From Hyphomicrobiales bacterium (GTDB lineage Bacteria; Pseudomonadota; Alphaproteobacteria; Rhizobiales; Rhizobiaceae), in assembly GCA_900471515.1 (NCBI GenBank), contig UCFC01000041.1, forward strand, positions 1-64,000: a DNA stretch of 64,000 nt, written 5' to 3'. The notes beneath the pieces are model-generated. The model saw only the letters and a list, made by a program, of their open reading frames with translations, was not told the DNA's origin and searched no databases. Positions 8,388-16,195 of this stretch are shown here, piece by piece. A program made the translations under genes and the position numbers. Numbering within the stretch: position 1 is the stretch's first letter; the number at the start of each line of letters is the position of its first letter.

Positions 8388-9139
8388 GCGAGACACCATC
8401 AATTTGTGGCGTGGATTTGCACTGTCACCTCGATCTCTATCCCGATCACGCCGCGGCCGTCGCGAAAGCAGAAGCCGCGCGGATCTATACGCTGACGGTG
8501 ACGACGACGCCGAGAGCGTGGGCGCGTAACCACGAGCTCACGCGACACACACGTTATGTGCGCGCAGCGCTGGGGCTACACCCTCAGCTGGCCGCCGAGC
8601 GCGCCGACGAGTTGTCATTATGGGAACGTCAACTGCCCGAGACACGGTACGTGGGCGAGGTCGGCCTGGATGCTGGGCCTCGTTTCTATAAATCGTTGGA
8701 AGCTCAAAAGTATGTGTTTCAGCGTGTCCTCGCACGATGCGCCGAAGCCGGCGGTAAGATCCTCACGGTACACAGCGTGCGGAGCGCGCCCGCTGTCCTG
8801 GACATGATCGAAGCGCATCTGCCGATAGAACGCGGAACCGTCGTGCTCCACTGGTTCACTGGCAGCAAGAGCGACGCGCGTCGAGCGGCAGCACTCGGGT
8901 GCTACTTCTCGATCAACGCCGAAATGACGCGGACGGATCGCGGACGCGATCTCATCGCGAGCCTGCCGCGGAATCGCATCGTTACCGAGACAGACGGGCC
9001 ATTTACAAAGATCAAGGACAGGGCAACGGAACCGAGCGATGTTCCGGTCGCTGCCGACGCCTTGGCGGCCATCCTGGGGTTGTCGCCAGACGAAATGGCG
9101 AAGGTCGTTGTAAGCAATCTGCGCTCACTTGTAAGCTAG
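8384..9139 (+). CDS. qatD: QatD, TatD-family metal-dependent nuclease
   Basis: TatD-like hydrolase of 251 residues. Metal-binding residues of the family are all visible: HxH at residues 13 and 15 (DLHCHLD), a Glu in VGEVGLD, His in TVHSVRS, His in LHWFTG and Asp in TETDGP. TatD enzymes are TIM-barrel DNases/exonucleases, so this is the probable nuclease of the system. It is the last gene of the operon and no obvious hairpin follows it before the convergent gene at 9305. All active-site residues being present argues for a working system. Confidence 0.93.
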   Translation: MSETPSICGVDLHCHLDLYPDHAAAVAKAEAARIYTLTVTTTPRAWARNHELTRHTRYVRAALGLHPQLAAERADELSLWERQLPETRYVGEVGLDAGPRFYKSLEAQKYVFQRVLARCAEAGGKILTVHSVRSAPAVLDMIEAHLPIERGTVVLHWFTGSKSDARRAAALGCYFSINAEMTRTDRGRDLIASLPRNRIVTETDGPFTKIKDRATEPSDVPVAADALAAILGLSPDEMAKVVVSNLRSLVS

Positions 9140-9304
9140 CAATTTCCTCCCCCTCCGAGCCCACAGGCTAACCGAACAATCATCGTCATGTAAGCCGTTG
9201 GACGCACTACCGGCAGCCCACCGTCTTAAAGGCGTGCCGCGGTCCTCCAGTGCCCGCGCCTGTGCGCAGGGCAGAGCGCGATTTTTAATACCCAATGCAG
9301 CGGG

Positions 9305-10021
9305 TTACTTTGCGGGTTTGGGAACCCACGTTCGCTCGATCCGGTCCCGAGCCAATTTTGCCTCAAGACTCGGGTCTTTTCGCTCGATGCTCTCATTATA
9401 GATGTATTCCGTGTCATTCCAGAAGTCCGCGACTGCTGCTGCAAAGGTTTTGAGGTGCAGAACCGGAACATCGATCAAAGCAACGGAGCGGTAAACTGCC
9501 GATGGTTGTTTTTCCGCAAGCTGGTGCGGCAAGTGCGGCCAAAGATCTGGGCAATTGTCAACAAGCCTGGCTGCCGACTTACCGTCACCATGCCTAGCGG
9601 CGTTCCCCAGATGGTGAAGAATGTCGAGCATCGAATAGCTCGGAAAGTCGCGAAGCTCGATACCTCGAAGATTCGTGTAATACTTTTGCAATCCTTCCCA
9701 ATCGGCGCGTTCGATCTTGGTACGGAGGTCTTCTGCGGGACGCAGCTCCTTGGCGCAACCGATAATGTATGCTCTCAGCTGGCGTTCCCAAATAGACTGA
9801 ATCGCGAGCGAGAATGCCAGTTTTGTCTCACGAATGACATCCTGCATGTCCGGCTTCGCGAAAGCGGCCCAAGCACCGCCGCGTTCCTCCAGCTCTTCTG
9901 TTTTACGGTCGAGGGTGTCCAGCGCCGGGATGATGACATCGTCGAGATAGGTCTGCATCGTTCTGGCGTGCCGGTATGTTTGAACGTCGGCATAGCAATT
10001 CTGCCAGCGAAAGAGCTCCAT
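9305..10021 (-). CDS. Unrecognised partner of the NTPase/nuclease locus
   Basis: Protein of 238 residues, mostly helical, with ATG start three bases after the stop of the upstream gene, so clearly in the same operon. I do not recognise the family. The segment LGNAARHGDG near residue 140 resembles the R-x(4-6)-H region of HEPN-type RNases, in which an Arg and a His form the active site; the match is loose and only suggestive. Its place behind a P-loop NTPase with a nuclease-like C-terminus suggests an accessory or effector of a defence system. Confidence 0.6.
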   Translation of the reverse strand: MELFRWQNCYADVQTYRHARTMQTYLDDVIIPALDTLDRKTEELEERGGAWAAFAKPDMQDVIRETKLAFSLAIQSIWERQLRAYIIGCAKELRPAEDLRTKIERADWEGLQKYYTNLRGIELRDFPSYSMLDILHHLGNAARHGDGKSAARLVDNCPDLWPHLPHQLAEKQPSAVYRSVALIDVPVLHLKTFAAAVADFWNDTEYIYNESIERKDPSLEAKLARDRIERTWVPKPAK

Positions 10022-10024
10022 GAT

Positions 10025-11980
10025 TCAGCCTTTCTCTTTTGCCCTCGCCGTTCTGGCGGTGCCGGGCCTTTTCGGCTTCGCTCTCGTCGAGCCTGACCTT
10101 GATAGGTCGAGTATGACGACGTCGATCCGACGCTGCAGTTCCTCCGGCATGTTGGACAGGATTTTGGTTTCGAACTCAGCCGGAGTGGAAATCGTCGGAT
10201 CGACAAGGCCAGCGATCTTTTCGTCATTCCCATACCAGAGCACGAGATAGATGCCTTGGCGCGCAGCGTCAGGATGAATTGCGTAGCGTTCGTCCAACTG
10301 CGCGGAAGCGGCAGTGAACAATTCCTTGTTCCACTGCCCCTTCACCTCGATGACCAGTAGGCAGCCGACGCCTTCTATCACGGCCGAAGCGGTGATATCG
10401 CAGCGGTTGGTTCCGGCCATATGACGCTCGATGACCACGGACAGCCCCAGTGCAGTCATCCGACCCTGCAGGCGGTCGACGATCCGGTTTCGAGCGGTGT
10501 TCTCGTCGACGCGTTTCCCGCCGGGATAGAATGTGTCGAGCGGATCGGTTTCCGAGCCGTGAAGCCATTTCTGGACCTCGCCAAGCTCTTGGACCATAAG
10601 GGCGCGCATGTCCTCGACGGAGGCCACGCCATTTTCGTCGAGAAGCTTGCTGACCTCGACCGAGGAGGGCGCCCGAAAATCCTGGAGCGCAAGTTCGCGG
10701 CCCGCCTCGGCGCGTATTGTCAGAAGCACATCGCGGAAGTCTGAAAAGCGTTCGTCGGCAAGCAGCCGATCCAGCACGGCTGAGCGCCTGTTCGGAGCGT
10801 CATTGCCGACCTGATAGACACACTCGGTGAGGAACCGATAGGCCGTTTCATCTTCGGGATCGCCGGAACCCCAGCCGCTCGGGAGGGGCACCTTTGGCCA
10901 GACCCCGATATATGCGTCCAAGATTCTGTAGAGCGTCTCAGAGGTGACAGGCGGACGATCATCATCGCTGCTGACATCGTAGCGGCCGATGCGATGCTTC
11001 AGAGCGAAGATCGTCTTAGGATCAATTTTGATTTCATCCCAGGCGGCTTCGCCGCCCTCTGCCTGATATAGGAACGCGTTTACCTGCCACAACTTCTTGC
11101 GGGCGCGGGCCCGCTTGTCTTCGGGGGTGTCCTGACCTGTGGCGGAAACAGAATCGGCAAGACGGCGGGCGATGAGCGCGAGAAGCGCTTCGTAATCTGC
11201 GTGTTTTGCAGCCAGGCTGAATAGCGACCGGGCGACGTCGAGCGGCATGTACGGGAAGCGCTCCAGCCATTCGATTGGCAGGGTCGTCCGCAGATGCTGG
11301 AAGGTTGGTTTGTGATCCAGCCAATGAATGTTCGAAATGACAGCGTCGTCAGTCGCGGCGAGCTGTGGCTCAATGAAGCTTCGTACGAAGCTCTCTGCAC
11401 AGCCGTTCTCTATGAACAGCGCTGCATCCAGTCTGGCCTCGAACTCGATCTCCTCGCCCGCGGCAAAACATGGATAGGATGTCGCTTCCGTCTTCGCCGC
11501 TGCGAGGATGCGAGGATCGACGTTATCAAGGTTCCCGCCGTCACGGACGCGAACAATACAGGCGGCGAGAAGCGCCTCGGCAATGTGCGTGCCATGCCGC
11601 TGGCCAAGCTCTTCTACTGTCGGTACATGCGGGGTCAGGAAAGGAAAACAGTTTCGCAGAGCTCGCAGCGGCGTCTCCGGATCGTCAGTGAGATCTCCAA
11701 GTTTGTCCGGTTCGAGCAGGTATGTAGTGGCAAACTGGTACAGCCAACCCCAGTGGCGTCCGGCTTCGATCTGCGCGAGATTGCCTCTGAGGTGCGCCCG
11801 GTTATGGGCCTCAACCGCGGCTTCCCGTTGAACATAACGCCGCCCACGGACCTTGAAACTCTGTCGCTCCTTCCGGATGTAGTCGCGTTGACGCCTTTCC
11901 CTACAGCTCCAAACGCGAAGAAACGCAGGGGACGATCTGCTCTGTTGCCGTTGTAAGGCTCGCATTGGGTTCGGTCCCAT
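10025..11980 (-). CDS. Nuclease-like C-terminal half of a large NTPase protein
   Basis: Open frame of 651 codons in exactly the same frame as the preceding NTPase and separated from it by a single TAG (11981-11983), so it may be the downstream half of one protein of about 1350 residues. The middle is helical and repeat-like. Near residue 560 a PD-(D/E)xK-like pattern is seen: an Asp in NRCDITAS, then LLVIEVKGQWN with the E-x-K pair after a hydrophobic strand. The extreme C-terminus is very basic. It starts with ATG immediately after the stop without a clear ribosome site, so independent translation is doubtful. I know no named family with this layout. Confidence 0.6.
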   Translation of the reverse strand: MGPNPMRALQRQQSRSSPAFLRVWSCRERRQRDYIRKERQSFKVRGRRYVQREAAVEAHNRAHLRGNLAQIEAGRHWGWLYQFATTYLLEPDKLGDLTDDPETPLRALRNCFPFLTPHVPTVEELGQRHGTHIAEALLAACIVRVRDGGNLDNVDPRILAAAKTEATSYPCFAAGEEIEFEARLDAALFIENGCAESFVRSFIEPQLAATDDAVISNIHWLDHKPTFQHLRTTLPIEWLERFPYMPLDVARSLFSLAAKHADYEALLALIARRLADSVSATGQDTPEDKRARARKKLWQVNAFLYQAEGGEAAWDEIKIDPKTIFALKHRIGRYDVSSDDDRPPVTSETLYRILDAYIGVWPKVPLPSGWGSGDPEDETAYRFLTECVYQVGNDAPNRRSAVLDRLLADERFSDFRDVLLTIRAEAGRELALQDFRAPSSVEVSKLLDENGVASVEDMRALMVQELGEVQKWLHGSETDPLDTFYPGGKRVDENTARNRIVDRLQGRMTALGLSVVIERHMAGTNRCDITASAVIEGVGCLLVIEVKGQWNKELFTAASAQLDERYAIHPDAARQGIYLVLWYGNDEKIAGLVDPTISTPAEFETKILSNMPEELQRRIDVVILDLSRSGSTRAKPKRPGTARTARAKEKG

Positions 11981-14089
11981 CTACTTCCGATAGATATCGT
12001 GGCCAAACCGGAGTGCCGCCCAGACTTCGACGAAACCGGTATCGAAGGCGTATTGGTTGAGCGCCGCCGGATCGCCTTCTCGCATGATGACACCGGAATG
12101 GCTATGGCTCGAATAAAGCCGACTAACTGCATCATGCACGGCATCTTCCCCTGCCACATCTGTGACGGCCAACTGTTGCACGGCTCGACGCAGATCCTCG
12201 TGCTCGGCCAGATACTTTACAGCCTGGCTCCTCTCAGGCGCCATTCCGTTGCGGAAGTTCAACGGCGCCAGCCACGTCCAGATGCGGGAGGGTTCGGGTT
12301 CAAAGGGAGGATCATCGAAAAACCGGTCCAGCAGCTTTGCGACAACCTTGCTCGACACGTCACGGCACTTGCAGGTGTAGCGATTACTTGCCTGGCATGT
12401 GCATGTGATGTTGGACGCGACCTCATCGAGAAAGCCCGCAGCGTCGTCGCGGTCAAGTGACAGAATGAGCTTGTCGATGAACGAGCGCGACATTGGCGAG
12501 CGATCTCGCGTCCCCGGCTTCGGGTAGAGACTTCCGAGCTTGGATAGCAGCGAACTGACCGAAGCGCGGTCCACCGCGGCGACGCCACGTGCTGCGATGG
12601 CCCGCGAGGCCAGCTCGAGGGCGATAGGCGTGTCCTCCGTCATCAGCTCTCCGATGTCGTCCTGTACGTCGTAAGACGGGGTTTTCAGCAGGACACGCAT
12701 CGCCAGCTGACGGGCGGAAGGTTCGGCGGCGGCGTCTCTCACCAGATGCGACAGTTCGGGAACGAAGCTCGATACCGCGTCGGTCTCCTCAAGCAATTCG
12801 AGCACGAGACCTCGCAGCGATCCCTGTTTCAGCAGGATTGCGCAAATATCAGTCAGGACATCGCCCGTGAAAAAATCGCCGACGTTGAAACGCCGCCATG
12901 CATCGCTGCGCCGAAACAGCGGCTCGTTGTCCGCGAGTTCATCAAGTGCCGCCAAGAGGGCCTTCTTCGCCTTGGCTGTAAGTTGACCCGGATCTCCGTT
13001 TGCAAGGACCGCGTAGGGATCGAGGCGAATGGCTTCGAGCTGCAGCATCTCGCTGCCACGCGCGGCCATCCATCCGAGCATCCCCCGAAGTTCGTCGCGG
13101 CTTGTCCTGTTCGGAGCGATGATCGCGAAAACCCGCTCGAGCGACAAGCAGTCGGACGGATCTGCTATTCGTTTCACGAGATAGCCGGCGGCACAATATT
13201 CGGCGACGATGCGATGCACAGGCTCGTGCTTTTCCACGTCTTCGGTCGGCTTGAACAACCTTGTGTCCAGCAGGAATGACAAATCCGCGTTTGGTTGCAG
13301 GAGATCCTCAAGATAGGGAAAGTCCCGGTCGCTCATTTGCTCGACAGTCGCGATCCCGGCCGCACCGGAGAGCATCAGCTTCGCGAAGACTTCCTCGCAT
13401 TGCGCGATGATCCTATCCGTTGATGGCTTAAGCTTTTGCCGACCGAGCTCGGGGTTGGTATCATGCGCAAGCCGCCTTACCGCGTCTGCGAAGATATTCG
13501 CCTTCGAAACGTATGCGCGTTCGCTCTCCAGATAGGCCTCGCCCAACAGCTTCAGGAATTGCGGGTTGCCGAGGAGCGGCCCCAACTCGAAGCGCTCTAC
13601 CTCTGCCGCAAACGCTTCGAAATCCTCTTGTGGAAACTCTGACGCGAACAACTGCTGCTGTTCATCGCGGCTGAACGGCTGCAGGTAGACGACCGTTGGC
13701 TTTACCCCGAAGCATTCCTCGACATAGGCCGTTCGGCCTTGGTCCCATTCGCTAGAACGACCTGCAAAGACGACTTTGGCATGAGACACGTTGCTAGCCT
13801 GAGCATGATCTGGTCGGTGGCAAGCCTGTCGATGCGGGCGACCTCGTCCATCGCGTCGATGACCAGAGGAGCGTTGTCGGGCGATGCCGGCCGATTGCGA
13901 AAAACGCTCGCCCTGATGCGCGTCGTCTGAAGCAGACCGGCCAAGGCGTTGAGTAATTCCGTCTTGCCGGCGCCGGGTTCGGCCAGGACGACGAACACTC
14001 TTCCTTCCCGAAGCAGTTCGTCTTCGGTGAAGGTCCGTTCGCCGACGACAAGGACCCGCGGAATGTATATCGTACGCCTCCCAGCTCAT
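11981..14089 (-). pseudogene. P-loop NTPase (NACHT/STAND-like), frame disrupted
   Basis: The gene appears to begin at ATG 14089 (MSWEAY). Walker A (AEPGAGKTELL, near 13980) and Walker B (LVIDAMDEV, near 13855) are in a different frame from both the start and the long C-terminal part. Reading needs a shift near 14070 (from the MSWEAY frame to TIYIPRVLVV) and another near 13790 (back to SHAKVVFAGR); each fits loss of one base. The remaining 600 residues include LQPFSRDEQQQLF and a helical sensor-like region, then an in-frame TAG. Large ATPases with helical repeats of this kind act as phage sensors in STAND-type defence; here that is inference from domain order and location. Either a decayed gene or assembly errors. 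Confidence 0.7.
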
Positions 14090-14340
14090 TCTCGCACAGT
14101 ATTCAGATATGACAGGAGACATCGTTGTTGAAACTGAAATATTAGCCAAAGACAGACAATCCACCACATTCGTGATGCTATTGCGCACACTCCTTGGTTG
14201 CATCGTGCGCTACCTTGCCTTCGATCGATAATCGAATTAATACGGCAACTGACCGCTGCAATGCAGCTTTTGCAACGATGCATAGATTTCGCACTTTCGC
14301 ACATTACCCCGGGAAATCAGGCACTTACGAATTTCAAATT

Positions 14341-14366
14341 TGGTGGTCCCGGGTTCGAGTCCTTTC
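14341..14366 (+). other. tRNA T-arm-like sequence at the island edge, in a gene-free stretch
   Basis: The stretch from 14090 to 14501 has no gene I can support. Within it lies GGTCCCGGGTTCGAGTCC, which resembles the T-arm and loop of a bacterial tRNA, but the stem pairs poorly on the 3' side and no D-arm, anticodon arm or CCA end accompanies it. It could be the remnant of an attachment site where an element joined a tRNA gene. It is not a functional tRNA. Confidence 0.3.
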
Positions 14367-14501
14367 AAGAGCAAAAAGGGATTGGATCAGCCTATAGAGG
14401 CTATAACCAGTCGGGCCGGCTTCACAGTTGAAATGCACGTGATCAAACTTAGTGGCTATTCGCTGAATTATGCGGCGCATGCTGCCATCGGAGGCGTCAA
14501 A

Positions 14502-14750
14502 CTAGCCGAAATAGCGCCGGCCGGATTCAGCAATAGCAATCGCATTCTTCAGCTTGGCGACATCGATTCCTACAAAAGCTTCTCTATTATCTGCCATGGC
14601 TCGTCCTCCTGTGATGAGGATCGGCTCGGCCCGTCCGAGCCACCCTCGGAAGACCAGTGTAGGGCGAGCCACCTCAGGCATGAAGACGGACATACGGTCT
14701 TACAGTGTTCCGTGCTATAAGACCACCGGGCCCGCTGCCACACGACTTAT
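14502..14750 (-). mobile_element. IS110-family left end with truncated transposase
   Basis: On the minus strand, ATG at 14597 opens MADNREAFVGIDVAKLKNA, the start of an IS110-family (DEDD) transposase with its first catalytic Asp in GIDVAK, but the frame ends after 32 residues at 14502. AGGAGG precedes the start. The roughly 150 bases upstream are non-coding and hold a hairpin (GGCTCGG/CCGAGCC, 14623-14641). In IS110-type elements this left-end region encodes the guide (bridge) RNA. The right part of the element is missing, so it is inert. Confidence 0.7.
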
Positions 14751-14828
14751 GACTGGGTAACTCATTGCGAGCCTGTATTAATCCTTTGCTATTCATTGTC
14801 CGCTCGATATCCGCAAACAGCGGTGAAC

Positions 14829-15551
14829 TTACTCGCCGAACAGACCTTCCATCAGGCGACGATACTCCTCTTCAGGCTTACCGTAAGCATCATGCGCATA
14901 GTCTTCGAGGGCGGCGCGGTTGCGAATGGTGATCACCCCGCGTTTGGCACGGATGAAACCGTTGCCTTCGAGAACATGCAACGACGTCGTAACACTTGGT
15001 CGGCGTACCGACAGCATCAAGGATATGAACTCATGCGTCAGCCCTAACGAGTCTCCCACGACGCGGTCGTGGCACATGAGAAGCCAGCGAGCGAGCCGCT
15101 CATTGACGTCGTGTACAGCGTTCGAAACAGCGGTGTAGGCGAGCTGAATGGCGAAGGCCTCGATGGCTCGGATCATCACCTTCGCGAATGGCCGGCTCGT
15201 TTCCATGAGCATCTGAAAGTCGCGGTATGACATACGGTAGCCAAGCGCGTCGATCTGGATATTCACGTTAAACGGACTGAAGTCGACATCCGTCACCGCC
15301 GAGGTCGGGATATAACCTTCTGACCCGAAAATCCCCGCTTCCGCGTGATTTCTTTCGGGAGTGGCGAGAAAAACCGAGCCAATTCCCTCCGTGAGAAAAT
15401 AGACCCATTCGATTGGTTTGCCTGCCTCGCTGATCACCGTGTCTCTTCTCAGCGCGACGGATTCAAGTTTTAACAGGACCTTCTGGCGCTCGTTAACGGG
15501 CAAGCGAGCAATCAGCTTGTTATTGTGCGCATCCAGCGGTTCGTTCGCCAT
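14829..15551 (-). CDS. Crp/Fnr-family transcription regulator
   Basis: Regulator of 240 residues: an N-terminal cyclic-nucleotide-binding-like beta-barrel (residues 20-130) and a C-terminal winged helix (VRRPSVTTSLHVLEGNGFI as recognition region). No cysteine cluster for an iron-sulfur centre is present, so oxygen sensing of the Fnr type is unlikely. The start at 15551 (MANEPLD) is chosen because AGGA lies six bases before it; upstream in-frame ATGs at 15557 and 15569 lack spacing. It is divergent from the DUF6894 gene, sharing a 135-base promoter region. Rhizobia have many such paralogues and the target genes are unknown. Confidence 0.88.
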   Translation of the reverse strand: MANEPLDAHNNKLIARLPVNERQKVLLKLESVALRRDTVISEAGKPIEWVYFLTEGIGSVFLATPERNHAEAGIFGSEGYIPTSAVTDVDFSPFNVNIQIDALGYRMSYRDFQMLMETSRPFAKVMIRAIEAFAIQLAYTAVSNAVHDVNERLARWLLMCHDRVVGDSLGLTHEFISLMLSVRRPSVTTSLHVLEGNGFIRAKRGVITIRNRAALEDYAHDAYGKPEEEYRRLMEGLFGE

Positions 15552-15686
15552 ATCCATTCCTTTGAGCATCTCCCACGATAAGACTGTCGCACCGATCTGG
15601 TTCCTAGCCGGAAGCTGCGAAAACCGGTTCGGGCGAGGGAACAAGCGGAGGCAAAAGCGATTTGGTTGTCCACAAAAGGTGAGACA

Positions 15687-15926
15687 ATGGCTCGATATTA
15701 TTTCCATGTTCGGGATGGCGAACAATTCGAGGAAGATCCGGAAGGCGCCGAGTTTCAGACCGTGGACACCGCTATCCGCGAGGCTTTTCTCGCGGCACGG
15801 GAGCTAATTGCTGCGAAAGTTCTGGCCGGCGAAGTGATCGGGGGCCAGGTATTCGAGATTGCCGATGACACCGGTCAGGTTATTGAGAAGGTAGCTTTCC
15901 GTTCCGCTCTCCGACTTGATGAATGA
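15687..15926 (+). CDS. DUF6894 family small protein
   Basis: Protein of 79 residues beginning MARYYFHVRDGEQFEEDPEG, the hallmark opening of the DUF6894 family that is abundant in rhizobia. ATG start with AAAGGTGAG five bases upstream. No known activity. It contains no signal peptide or cysteines. It is divergent from the Crp/Fnr gene and convergent with the DUF2934 gene; members of the family often occur near stress genes, as here. Confidence 0.8.
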   Translation: MARYYFHVRDGEQFEEDPEGAEFQTVDTAIREAFLAARELIAAKVLAGEVIGGQVFEIADDTGQVIEKVAFRSALRLDE

Positions 15927-15966
15927 AGTTCTCCCCTGGAGAGAGTCAACGGCTCTCTGTCACCTG

Positions 15967-16134
15967 CTACCATTCCTCGTCGTTCCATTTCTGCCTTTCT
16001 GAACGGGACATGCGCTCTTCCCACTCGCCGCTTGCCTGTGCCCAATGCTCGTGATCCTGACCGTCAGGCTGTCCGGCTTGCTCCCATAATTCATAGGCAC
16101 GCCGAGCAATCCAATCGTCTCGATTGCTGTCCAT
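15967..16134 (-). CDS. DUF2934 small protein
   Basis: Protein of 55 residues with the DUF2934 pattern IARRAYELWEQAGQPDGQDHEHW, a short helical domain of unknown role. The start at 16134 is supported by GGGAG six bases upstream; an in-frame ATG at 16149 lacks a site. It lies just downstream of katE on the same strand but behind a strong terminator. Confidence 0.75.
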   Translation of the reverse strand: MDSNRDDWIARRAYELWEQAGQPDGQDHEHWAQASGEWEERMSRSERQKWNDEEW

Positions 16135-16153
16135 TTGTCTCTCCCGCATTTCC

Positions 16154-16187
16154 GAAAAAAGGCGGCGCAGGGTGCTTCCTGCGCCGC
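16154..16187 (-). terminator. Rho-independent terminator of katE
   Basis: On the minus strand a perfect 10-base stem (GCGGCGCAGG/CCTGCGCCGC) with a 6-base loop is followed by CTTTTTT, just after the katE stop codon. A canonical intrinsic terminator. Confidence 0.85.
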
Positions 16188-16195
16188 AGTCGCCA

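Noticed and set aside
14341..14366. Complete tRNA gene
   Set aside because: Only a T-arm-like segment with a poor stem; no other arms or CCA end.
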